Source: Gaeumannomyces sp. JS-464
Taxonomy: Eukaryota > Ascomycota > Sordariomycetes > Magnaporthales > Magnaporthaceae
Assembly: GCA_002197995.1 (NCBI GenBank)
Contig: NGZR01000003.1
Span: 310,001-374,000, forward strand
Direction of reading: 5' to 3'
DNA length: 64,000 nt
A program made the translations under genes and the position numbers. This document shows, one piece after another, positions 47,756 to 58,380 of the stretch. A model generated the notes under the pieces. It worked only from the letters and a program-made list of their open reading frames with translations, did not search any database and had not been told where the DNA came from. Position 1 is the first letter of the stretch. Every line of letters starts with the position of its first letter.

Positions 47756-49761
47756 GGCTGATATGGTTGACGCAATTGTTGGGACGACCCGAGCGACAAA
47801 GGGAGCTTGTCGCTAGGAGGTAGCCGGCAACCTCCGCCCTGCTGGCTTAGCCAAGGTTTGGGCGGGCGATCTGCAAAGCGGGAGCGACCCTTTTTAGTCT
47901 GGAATCTGTCACAGACGGCGGTGGCGGGCTTCCAGTCAATGTCTAACGCAGAAGGCGCGCAGAAATCGAAGTTTACCTGCCGCGATTGCTGGTAGGGGAG
48001 CTAGGGCGGGATGTTTGAAAGCCAAAAGGGAGCGTGAGTGTGGGTGGGATGGGATTCGTCACGAGGTGATGGTGTTTTGAGGTACAACAACCAGAGGCGA
48101 TCGTCGCACATGCGCCCGCACAGCCACGTATGGGAGGGGCCCGGTTGGTTCAGTTCAGTTCGGTTCTCCAGGAGCGAATAAGGGCCTGGTGGCAGGTGGC
48201 ACGATGAGGTTGGCGATAATAATGGCCTGTGGGATCCCGAAGTGCTGGTGGAGTTGAGGTCAGGGTCAATGTCGGGCGCCATTTCTTTGTAAATAGCAGC
48301 TGCAGGTCGGTACCGAGGCCACGACTTGGGGACTCCTCGGTCTGGCCGTGACGTTATGTCTGGAGATGAGATGGCCGAATCCGGATCCTGGCGGGTGGGG
48401 AGCTGTCACTCTTGGCCCACCCACTAACAAGCGCTAGGGCCTTTGACGCAGGACGGTGCGATACAGCAGAGCTGCCCACCTACCATTGAGGAAGCACCAC
48501 GGGCGCATGCATCAATGGCCTGTGACAGTCTTGCAAACCAGGGCGATCTTCAGGCCAGAACAAAAGGGACAGATCGAAAAAGCAAAAATGCTATGGATTT
48601 TTGGGGGTTCTCATGCATGTTCCGCGCACGCCGTATGTAGATCCATCAGAAACCAACACACCAGGTATTTTGGAAGCCTCAATTGCACTCGATTTCGTCT
48701 CCTCTACAAAACACTGGATGCTGGCGACCACACGCATTGAGCACAGCATAACAAACGACGCAGCACAGCTCCTGTGCAACCCAGTCACTTCTCCCAACGG
48801 CTATTTTCTTCTTTCCAGGCCTCCCTCGTCTTCGTTTACGTCGCCGCCGTTTGCGACGGGCCACCAGATAAACTTGGCAAGTCTTTGCTTGCCGGCTCCT
48901 TTGTCACCACCTTGGACGGAGGATTGGAGAGCCGATGACGTAGACAGCGGCCGGCACGCCGATCACACAGGAAGTCAACGACAGCCAATTGGCTGCGCAG
49001 CCCGACCTTGGCTTGCCCGCCAAAGAAACCGGACCGGCCTGTGCCACCGCCATTACGTGTACGCAACAAAGCCGAGATGCAACCGCTCCCGTGAGGGTGA
49101 GGAGCGATTCACGGCGTCCTGTTGTGCATCATGTGCTTCGTTCGTCCTAAGAGAGGCAGGTGAAATAACTTCAAGTAAGATCCGTTGAATTCAAGGCCCA
49201 GGTTTCCAGGGGGGTATTTGTTCTTCTCCGGGACGTTTCCAATGTGTGCTCTAACATCTCGTGTCGAGTCACTCGCCCAGGATTCTCACCCTTTGCGATA
49301 TGTGACATGTCAATGCGGGGAAGGGGTGGGAATTATAGAAGGAGCAAAAAAGAAAAGAACAAAGGAAATACAAATAAAAAGAAACGAAACCTCGCCCGTG
49401 CGGGAAACGGACAGGCATTAACAAGTATATAACAATAATAAACGCCTCGTGCCATGTATCTATGCCACGCCGCAATGTTACATGATATCGAGAGATATCA
49501 GACGCCCTGAGCCGTCCTCGGGCTGTATCATATCAACAATGAGGAGGGGGAAAACCACCAGGGAAAGTCACGCGCCCGTGGTGACATCGCAAAACACGCT
49601 AAAGCTCATCCGTCATTTATAGTCAGTCAGTGCCGCCGACGGGACAGAAGCCCACACAGCAGACCCTCGTCCGCGTCGTCATCCGGATCCGAGTCGTTGG
49701 TCGACGTGTATCCTCGCCGCCATCGTCGGGCCCTGCCGCCCGACGACACGTGTATTCCCTT
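47756..49761. other. 2-kb intergenic region
   Basis: It contains the SLM1-type promoter and the 3' flank of the Ldb17-like gene. No frame is convincing. The 49300-49460 part is A-rich. A minus frame continuing below 49762 is considered a frameshift artefact of the Ldb17-like gene. Confidence 0.5.
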
Positions 49762-51557
49762 CTAGGAAACCGGCGTCGACTCCGGTCCCCTGAGGTTCGC
49801 CGCCGACGCGGCCTGTCGCAACCTCGTCCCTCGCCGCGGTGGGGGTGCCTTTGGCGGTATCTTTTTCTGCGGCTGCGCGGCCCGCCGCTGTTGCCTACTG
49901 CATGACCATGGCCATTGCCGTTCACGGGCACCGGAGGCGACGATGACGGCGTCAGAAGTCTCCCGTGTCGGTGCTTCGGGACCTCGGGTCGGACCTTCTT
50001 TGGTTTCGCCGCAACCACAGCGGCGACCTCAACTGACAGGGGCGGCGCGTCGCCGTTGGTGCCCGGATTTCGTCCTTCAGGGCGTCAGCATCGGGCTGCT
50101 CGTCTTTGCGACTGGGCGTCTGGACGCCCGGCTTCTCCATAACGGCGGCCACGTCGACGACACTAACGCTACTCGCGGTTTGAGACTCGGAGAGGCTGAT
50201 GCCAAAGAGTTTGCGCGCCACCTCGCCCTCGGCGTACGCCTCCTGCCCGCTGAGCCACTTGACCTTGGATACGCGGTCGACCAGTCGCACCGTGGTCTCA
50301 TCTGCCGGCGCAAAGTGTGTATTATCCGCGCCCCCCAGAATCCAGAGCATCCTGTTGATCTCCTCACGCTTATAGTGAGGAGGGCGGCTCAACTGTGTGT
50401 GCGCCAGCAGTGGGTAAAGCACGCGAAGGTAGGTGTGTCGCAGCGAAGTCGACTCGTTCGGCAGATCCAGTAAGTTGCGGATTATGACGTCGAGCAGGAC
50501 ATGTAGGTCATTGGTGTAGAAGTACTCGTACGTGGCTTTAGTGGTGAACAGTAAGTAGAGTAGCTTCAGGATTAGGAGCTGCAGCGAGGTTTCAGTCTCG
50601 CGGTTGAGTAGGAGGATAATATTCTCCCCAAACGTCCTGAAATCCGGCCCCCTGAGGCTCAGGACCTTGATAATCCTATTTGTCAAGAGTGGCGCCGCCT
50701 CTGCGGAAGGGGGATCAACGGCGGCAGTGGTAGACGCCACCATGTATTGCTCGTTCAAAACCAACTGTGAGGAAGAAAAAAAAAAGTCAGCTTCCCAGGT
50801 CGGGTCATATATGATGAATTTCCTCGTGTTGTATCTCGGAAAAGACAAGCACATACCAACACTCGTATTACGGGATAATGATAAGGGGCGTCGACGTCGT
50901 CGGATAAACTCTCTATAACCTGCAACATATAAGTGACAAAGTCGTCTGTCACGAGGGCCAGGTCCTCGGGGCGGACGCGCTCGATGCGCGACATCTCGTA
51001 CACGAGCTCGAGCAGCAGGCGGTGCAGGCGGCGGTCGTTGTCGCGCGTGCCGTTGATGAGCCCGACGAGGCGCGGGAAGCAGCCCTCGTCGATCATGCGG
51101 CGGAACATGGCCTCGTCGGACCGGCGTGGCATAAAGTTTGCAATGGCGTGGATGGGCCCGGCCTCGTCCTCCTGCAGCAGGCTGTAGATGATCTGGGTGC
51201 GCACGTAGTCGCGGTTTTGGCAAAAGGTGCCGCTGTCGACGAGCAGCTGCGAGCAGCTGGCCCACGTCGTCCTCGGTGACCAGATACAGCTCGCGGCACG
51301 ACGCGACCAGGTACAGCCACGCGCGGAGGGCATCGTCAATGGACTCGTGCGAGCCGGCGCAGTCGCGGGAGAAGATGGCGGCGAGTTCTGCACTCGGGAG
51401 GGGCGCACGGTTAGCAAGGGTCCGCTGCACGTCGACGCAGCGCGAGCGCCAGCCGGCGGAGCCAATTGGGATTCCCTGACTGCCGACCTTTCCAGAACTG
51501 CTCCTCGGTTTCCACCGGCGGGGAGCCGTCGCCGGCCAGCGCCAGGTCGGTGGCCAT
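49762..51557 (-). CDS. LDB17: Ldb17/Dip1/SPIN90 family Arp2/3 regulator
   Basis: This cortical actin-patch protein of the WISH/DIP/SPIN90 family activates Arp2/3 to make seed filaments for endocytosis. The leucine-rich SPIN90 domain is clear: [20 protein letters not shown], then [76 protein letters not shown] and [20 protein letters not shown]. The C-terminus is Pro/Lys/Arg-rich ([15 protein letters not shown]), the usual SH3-binding tail. Introns: one after FWK, joined to ELAAIF (about 51379-51489), and one near 50768-50870. Shifts near 51245, 50000 and 49880 are needed; with them the protein ends at 49762. Confidence 0.88.
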
Positions 51558-52154
51558 TGTTTCACGATAGTGCCGGCGACGAGCAAGACGTTGGCATTCC
51601 GAGGTGGGGGACGGGGAACCGCGCCCGCGGGCTTGTTCGCTGGTGGCCGGGCTGCTTGACGACGAAGAGAGGGCAGGGCGGCTGTGTCGCTCGTTCAACC
51701 AAGAACCCCGAGGGAAACGGCGGCCAACCGTCGTTTCATCCCAAGTCTGCCCTGGATTGTCGAATTTGGTCAGTCGCGTTTTGGGGTTGGGGCTGGGTTG
51801 ACGGAGAAGGAAAGCCGGGGCGAGGGAGCTTGCCAGACCGACGGCTGTTTGGGCCTGGACCCAATGATCTGAACCATGATTCTGGGGCCCACATTGCTGT
51901 GGCGTCAGCGTCAGGCGGCTTCGGCTCAGCACACTTGTGGGGTCCGATACCCCACCATTATCCGAGCCGCAGCGAAGACGATGCCCTGGAGCGGTTAGCG
52001 GCTTCCATCCTGCGCGGGGTCGTTGGTTACCTAAAAGTGACGGCACGAATCGACTGATGGTTCATTAGCCAGAGGTAGTATTGGCGGAAAGAGATATCAT
52101 TCTTGGTCTTTTTACACTTCCTCCGCCCCCTTCCGGCTGTGTACACCAATATTT
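51558..52154. other. Intergenic region upstream of the Ldb17-like gene
   Basis: About 600 bp between the Ldb17-like start and the stop of the protease/pseudokinase gene, both on the minus strand. No coding feature was recognised. Confidence 0.5.
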
Positions 52155-55100
52155 CTAACTACCGCGACCAGCAATTTCCTGTGTGACAGCATCAAGGCGC
52201 GCAAGTAGGGCCGCCTGTTCGTCCTCGAGCTCCCGTGCTGTTTTGCCCATGAGGTCGCTATTTTGCGCGCCAGAACCCCCAGTGACCGATATCGGCTGAC
52301 GCGCCACTTTTTGGGCTGCCGAAGCCCCGAGTTTCATAACCGCCTTGCCCTTGGAAGCCTCACTGGCCGCTGTGTCCTCGGGCAAGGCGGAAGGCGATGT
52401 GGGCAATAGGCCATGATCTTCGGAACGCCTCGCCGAAGCCCAGGGTTTTCTCCTTGACGCGCCTCCCGATGATTGACTGATCACACTCTCACCGGCCAGA
52501 GTCTGAGGAGGTGTGGGTATGATGTAAGGAGAGAGCGGATCTCTCTTGAAAGCGGATTCGAAGACGCGGCCGGCCTCCTGGGTGACGTCGTCCCGCTGCG
52601 CGGCCGACAGGATCCGCTGGGCCGCCTCGAGGCGGCGCTCAAAGTCTTCCTTCAGGCGCTCACCGTGGAGCGGGTCCCAATTAGGGTCGAAGTGCGCATG
52701 GATAGATGGTACATCGTAGAGCTGTGAAGAGCGAGTCCTAGTTTCCAGCCAGGCCGCTCCTATACCTTCAAGAACCCTGTTATTAAAGTCCCCATCAATC
52801 CCCTCAAAAAATCTCTGCGTAGAACAGTTCTGAAGAAAAGTTAACACCGCAGCGGCCAAGCTACGCTGATCCGGGTCGACGATCAGCATGCTGTCTTCGG
52901 TGTACTGAAGGATGCCCGCCAAGTCCTTCGTACAGCCCGGCTGGCTTCGGAGTCGCTTGGCCAACTAATTTATCCGCTGCAAGGTTAGTAGTGCAGGAGA
53001 GAGAGAGAGAGAGAGAGAGAGAAAACTAACGTGTGTGACCGCCGGCTTGAGCTTGGCAGCAAACCCCCCACCAGGTAGTCGAGACAAGACAAAGAACTTG
53101 TCGTCGGGAGACGTATCATCGGCCTCGCGAGCTCTGGTAAACTCCTTGACGGCCTCGTACCCCAACAGGAACCATGTGATAAACTCGAGGTAGACGCAGC
53201 CCAGAGCCCAGATGTCTGACGCGCGAGAAATCGAGAACTTGATCCCAAAATCGGGTGCCGAGTACGGTGTCGACCAGCTAGCCACCGCCTGTTTTGGCCG
53301 CTGCAGTGTTGTCGCCCCGATGTCGAAAATCTTGAGGTCGAACCCGGTTACCCCGTCATCTGGCTTTCCCTTACGGAAACAAAAGATGTTCTCGGGCCTT
53401 ATCTTGCCATGTCGTCCATACACCACTTCCTTTACTGCAACAGCATATCCCGGCTCGGCACCCGGCTCGGCGGGGATCCGTAGTTCCTCGGAAAATTCGG
53501 ACCTTCTCGATCGCGCTTCGGCATGGATCTCGGCAATCCCCGCTGCCAGGTTTAAGCACTGTTGGTACATCCACCGATGCAGTTTCGGGGTGGCTGCTTG
53601 CGGCATAGGGTTTGCAGACCACAAGTCAGTAAGGCTGCCCCTGTCGGCCCATGGGAGTACCAGATAGTAGCCACCCTGGAAGGTGAATGCAGCAAGCGGC
53701 CGGGCCGGGCGTATGTAGGTCAGAGGCATGTCGTATGGTTCGATTTCCTTGTCGAAGTGACCCTCCCTCGGGTTCAGGACCTTGATCGCAAACTCGTTCG
53801 TCCCCTAGTGTAATATACATCAGTTACGGTCCGGGTCTTGACTCGACTGCTTTTGGATCGATATGAAGAGGCTTTACAGTAATTTTGTCCATGTTGTGAT
53901 GCGACGGGTGGACTAGAGCCTTGTAGACGCTAGAGAAGCCTTCCCTCCCCGGGATAGGATCGTAGTTCGTGAAAGGCAAGATAGTGCGTTCGTGGAAGTG
54001 GACGTAGTGCACGGCCATGCCATCGTCGGCCACTTCAATGTATGGCGCGAGCATATGCCACTGACAATCGTCAAACTGCCGGATCTCGGTCAACCTCCAG
54101 TCGTCAAGCGGTCCCGTGTTGATGGTGTCGATGGTGTCGATGCCGCACTGGGAATTCCCCAAGTCGCTATTTCGGACGAGGCGGAATTTTGAGCCATTTT
54201 CATTGCTCCGTCTCAAAGGCAGGTCATCATCGAGGACTCGTTCTCGATAAAAGTCGACGATGCGCTCGGGCTTGCTTATGAGGATGAGGATGGCGAAGAT
54301 CTTTTTCCCATCGCCGCATGCGTAAACCGTGAGCTCCTCGAGATTCCCTACGTGCGGTAGTAGTTGTTGCAGGCAATATCGTACGCCTGGTTTCGTGCTT
54401 GAGCTAAGGATTTTATTGAGCTCGCCACGTGGGAAAAAGTATTTCGTTTTGTCCATAGGCGACGGGATGAGAGCTCTGGTGAGCTGATCCTTGATCTGAT
54501 CGATAGCCGGCCATTGGAAGTTGATCGTCGCAGACGGCGTGCCGAGAGCCGAGTTGGGGGGTAGTGAAACCTGTTGCAGTTAGAGGAGTAGTCTTGCCTG
54601 GGATTGGAATTCCCTCACCTCAAATTTATTACCAAGTCTGGGTCGAAGGTACCTAGTTAGCAAACGTATTGCCAACAACAGTGAAGAGGCATTAATAATG
54701 CTAGAGTCCACACACGTCTTTTCGATATCAGATACAAGCTTCTCAGCCGTTATCATGTAGGCGAACGGTTCATCTTCATAGATCAGGGCAATCATGCCAC
54801 AGAGTTTCTCGCCCTGGACTACCCAGCAGCCAGAGACTCCCAAGCCTAGATCAAGATTAGTAGGAGCACCTCGGACACACTTGGTTGGGTACAGAGACTG
54901 GGAACTACTTACTAAGGGGCCGCTCGAGCTGGATCTTTCTAGTCGGGAACAGTCTCCCCCGCAGGAACAGCCTTGGCCGTTCAGACAGCAACACTCCCGA
55001 CACCACTTCGTTCGGGCCGAGAATGATGTGCAACTCTCCTTCGTGCATATCTTTCTCAAGCAGTAGGCTTTCAACGTGCTTCACCGGCCCAGTGCCCATA

Positions 55101-56284
55101 TCGAAAGTGTTCATGACTTCCTTGGGTAACTCCAGGAGGGCAAAATCAGCACTAGAAGCTAGCGTTTCCGGCTGGGATATCGGGAAAGGGGGCCGGAAAG
55201 CTTCAATAGTCTCCCAGCCGCCACCAAGCCAGTTGAGTGAGTAGATACCCCGTACGGGGTCCCATTCTCCCTGCTGAATCCGTTCTATGCCGATGAATCC
55301 TTTTGGTGGCGTAGTGGAGGATGCCCTGGGTGAAGATGCTTGTGTCGATGGTGCATTGATAGAGGGGGCACGGATGGACGGTGCGTTGGAGCTGCGACTT
55401 GAGCTTGCCGTACCGCCGTGTCGATCTTGATGGTGAAGTAGTGAGCGTGCTCTTCCAGTCCCCCGATGTGACTGTGAGTCCGAGCCCTCCATGTTGGTAG
55501 CCAGGAACTCGTCGAGCAAGGCATGGCCTGAGGTTACGCCGACCAGCTTCACCGCGCCGCTAGCCTCTCTAATCGAGAGGATGCCCCCTATTCGAGAGCA
55601 TCCATTGTACACTATCACATCTCCTCGCTTTATCGTGACAAAGCAAATAAGGCCACAGCCAGATGGCCGTAGATCGCTAGCCGCGGTAGGGCGCTCCACG
55701 TGCAGAACCAAGGTGAGGTCTTTAGGCAAGGCGAAGCCACGAGAGTCGAATGGCAGACCAGGGGGTACCGGGAAGTTTGGATCAGAGGCTGGGACAGCGG
55801 CACGCAGACCGACGCGGATCTTGTCGCCTAGGCCGTAGGCGCGGGTCCAGGTCATGCCGCCAACCTCTCTTTTGGCCAATCCTTCGACCCAGCTGCTCCC
55901 GCAGCGAAACCAGATGTTAGGTGAGAGCGACAGGTGGCAGCTGGAAGATGTCGAGCCCCGGCCCGTCAGGATCAGCTCGGGCATCAAAGCAGAGTCTCTG
56001 GTGGGGATCTTGCGCGACTGGCATTCGTATTCGATGTTGTTATTGATATTCTGGGTATGTGAGCCTAGATTTTCGATCATGACGGCGTTCCATAGGTTTT
56101 CGATGGCTTGCTCGCGCGTCGCCGGTCGCGGGATGCGGTCAAGGCGGGCGACATAGAGAACTTCCTTGCTCGGATTGAAGACTTTGATCAGCCCCTTGGC
56201 AGTTGTTCGCTGCTTGACCTTCACCACATTGGCCTCTCGTTCAGATGCCTGAACGATGACGGCGCAAGTCGAGGTCGGATTCAT
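52155..56284 (-). CDS. Serine-protease-like and pseudokinase multidomain protein
   Basis: Five exons (56284-54913, 54845-54619, 54570-53828, 53804-53031, 52964-52155) encode about 1,308 residues. After an N-terminal region of unknown kind, residues about 205-520 look like a fungal trypsin-like fold: His254 in GVTSGHAL, Asp380 in SSADFALLEL, Ser462 in GVSGCWVV. A Ser/Pro/Ala-rich insert lies between His and Asp. GDSG is changed to GVSG. From about residue 740 a kinase fold follows: PGREGFSSVYKA glycine loop, FAIKVL lysine, HGKIRPEN catalytic loop, DIG for DFG, and SRASDIWALGCVYLEF. The HRD Asp is Lys, so phosphotransfer is doubtful. The tail has a short coiled coil (ELEDEQAALLARLDAV). Exon 1-2-3 junctions are exact; the exon 3-4 junction is off by one base. 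An upstream in-frame ATG at 56377 is possible. Function unknown; the layout suggests sensing or signalling. Confidence 0.75.
52998..53022 (+). repeat. (GA)n microsatellite within an intron
   Basis: About 12 GA units lie in the last intron (52965-53030) of the protease/pseudokinase gene. Read on the coding strand it is a (CT)n tract shortly after the GTTAGT donor. Confidence 0.9.
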
Positions 56285-56613
56285 TGCGGCAAGTATTTTA
56301 AGGTATATGAGCTCAACTGGCGACAATAGTTCTTGGGGGTGCTGTGCTGCTGCTTGATAACAGGGGGATGCGTGCATTTGTGATGTAGGAGAAGTGCGGC
56401 TCTGGGCAGAGCCTTACCGCCCATCTTCTCCTTTCGGCTCGGGCGATCTTGTGACAACACAGCCGCACTTTCCAGAAAGAATTCCCAACCAATCGTACCC
56501 TGGTTCACCTCGGTGCCTAGAAAAACGCAAATGCTCGCCCGCCCGTCTGTGCCCTGCTTCCTCTCTTCTATACTACTCTCTCTTTGCCAAAATTATCACC
56601 ACCACCCGCAACC
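56285..56613. promoter_or_regulatory. Short divergent promoter of the protease/pseudokinase and membrane-protein pair
   Basis: Only about 330 bp separate the two start codons, far less than the 700-1,100 bp in the other divergent pairs here. CT-rich stretches precede the rightward ATG. A shared regulatory region is likely; no operator was recognised. Confidence 0.6.
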
Positions 56614-57708
56614 ATGACAACGATGGGCTCTATTCGAAAGATATGGCCGCAAGTCCCGGATACAGCCGGGGCGGTGGCACCAGAATACGTGCGTCTCCTT
56701 GAATATTTCACCACATCCTGCGATAAAGCCGGGTTGTTCTCCCAGAACACCGCATTTGCAACAGTTGACTTGGCCGACACGCTGGATATGGTGTCGCGAA
56801 TTCGAGGGCTAGCTACCGCAACTACCCCCTTGGGTCAGATGACCAGAAACGAGCTCCTTAATGGCATGAGGAGAAACCCCAGCCCAACCTGGAGGTCCAC
56901 GCGAGATCCCCACATCGTCAACTCTTTATGTCTGGCCCTCAGCCTCTGGCTCGCTCTGGAAATTACTCCGTCAAGGACCACCCCTGGCTACTTCCCCAGC
57001 TACAAGCTCGAGTGGGATGACACCACGACTTTGTCGGACCTGATCACCCATGCCATCCCGGCTGGAACATTAGCGAACCCCGGCCCCCGTCAGCAATTAG
57101 ACCCAAGACTCACCTTGGAATATCTCAAATCCTACCATGGCTTCAAGATCGCCTTCACGGACAACCTCGCAAAGCACCTCTTCCTCCAGACTGGGGGAGG
57201 CTCACGGCCACTTCTCTTTGTATTCAGCCACAAGATATTTCTTCGCAACAAGATCGCGTACCCCCAAACCTCCCCTCTTCCACCCGGTATGGTCAGGGAA
57301 GCCCTGGACACGCTGAACCTCCTGCTCCCCCACGAAGACTCGGACACTCAAAAGTTCCTCAACAAGCGCGGCAAGGCCGACATATACGGTTTGGGATGGG
57401 GCGGGCGTCCTGCTGAACGAAACCTCGACTTGAGCAATTACACACACTGGCGGGACAGGCTTGAGAGGCTATCCAACACCGTGGCCGCGGGACCTACCGG
57501 CCTTAGGCAGTTTAAGCTGGGACGAGGGCCGGGAGCCGCCCGCGACTTCGCCAGCTGTTACTTGGCGGCCGTGACCGTCATCATTCTCACGGTAGTGTCG
57601 GTTGGACTAAGCGTGGCTTCGGTGGCGATCGGCATGTTGCAGTACAAGCTCGCGCTTGCCCAGGCGTGTGCCACGCTGAACTCTACCCAGCTGCCAGGCT
57701 GGTGTTGA
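56614..57708 (+). CDS. Fungal-specific protein with C-terminal membrane anchor
   Basis: An intact, intronless 364-residue frame. The first about 315 residues are soluble, with motifs KSYHGFKIAFTDNLAKHLFL and LFVFSHKIFLRN, a region GMVREALDTLNLLLPHEDSD and YTHWRDRLERL. A single strong transmembrane helix follows (CYLAAVTVIILTVVSVGLSV to IGMLQYKLALAQAC) with only about 15 residues after it. This layout (TDNLAxHL motif, HWRDRL motif, C-terminal hydrophobic segment) recalls a large uncharacterised family of Sordariomycete proteins, from memory only. It is head-to-head with the protease/pseudokinase gene. No enzymatic motif was seen. Possible roles include a membrane effector or target of its neighbour; this is speculative. 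Confidence 0.75.
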   Translation: MTTMGSIRKIWPQVPDTAGAVAPEYVRLLEYFTTSCDKAGLFSQNTAFATVDLADTLDMVSRIRGLATATTPLGQMTRNELLNGMRRNPSPTWRSTRDPHIVNSLCLALSLWLALEITPSRTTPGYFPSYKLEWDDTTTLSDLITHAIPAGTLANPGPRQQLDPRLTLEYLKSYHGFKIAFTDNLAKHLFLQTGGGSRPLLFVFSHKIFLRNKIAYPQTSPLPPGMVREALDTLNLLLPHEDSDTQKFLNKRGKADIYGLGWGGRPAERNLDLSNYTHWRDRLERLSNTVAAGPTGLRQFKLGRGPGAARDFASCYLAAVTVIILTVVSVGLSVASVAIGMLQYKLALAQACATLNSTQLPGWC

Positions 57709-58380
57709 GCTGCGGGTTGAAGCTAGGCCCGCTGCCTGTGCTTGATGGGCAACGCGATTGCGGGTGCCAGGAAACTAACCCTGCTCACGTATTGATCCTA
57801 TCTCAATGTCAAATGTGTGTGTGAGTTTTCGGATTCAGGGGCTCAAGGGTAGAGGGCTCGGATGATAGTATGTTCTGGATGACTAAGAGATGGTTAGGTA
57901 CTACGAACTTCCTCATCACCGCCAGGGCGTACACGAGCTAGTGCGAACTAGTGTAATCGGGAAAAAGAATGCAGTGCAGCCGACTGACGTGATGACATGA
58001 TCTACTACTGAGGTATACAATGGCGAGAGCGAACGCCGACTGTGACCACAATCAACGAAATTCTAGCTACATAGGATAGACAATAAACCCAATTCTACAA
58101 CTGCAAGCAGTGAGCAAGGTGGAAAAGATGTTGTTAGACATTATTAAGAACTACCCGCCTCCCGAGCCATCCCATCAAACGCCAACTCCAATCCCACTTC
58201 CATCTAAGAGCCACACCACCAGCAGGCAAAGGAAAAATGCCAAAACATCAAAATGGAAGTGTACATAGGGCATATACGACCAGGAGAAGACAAAAGCTGG
58301 CAAAATATGGTTTCTGGGAACACGCTAGGGTATGTAGCTGTCGGAATCTAAAAGACATAAACATCACCCAGGACAAGGCG
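57709..58380. other. Convergent intergenic region
   Basis: About 670 bp between the membrane-protein stop (+) and the LRO1 stop (-). AT-richer; nothing else recognised. Confidence 0.55.

Noticed and set aside
49623..49761. Continuation of an Arg-rich frame past the Ldb17-like C-terminus
   Set aside because: The neighbouring frame gives the typical Lys/Pro/Arg tail and stops at 49762, so the longer Arg-rich reading is probably a frameshift artefact.
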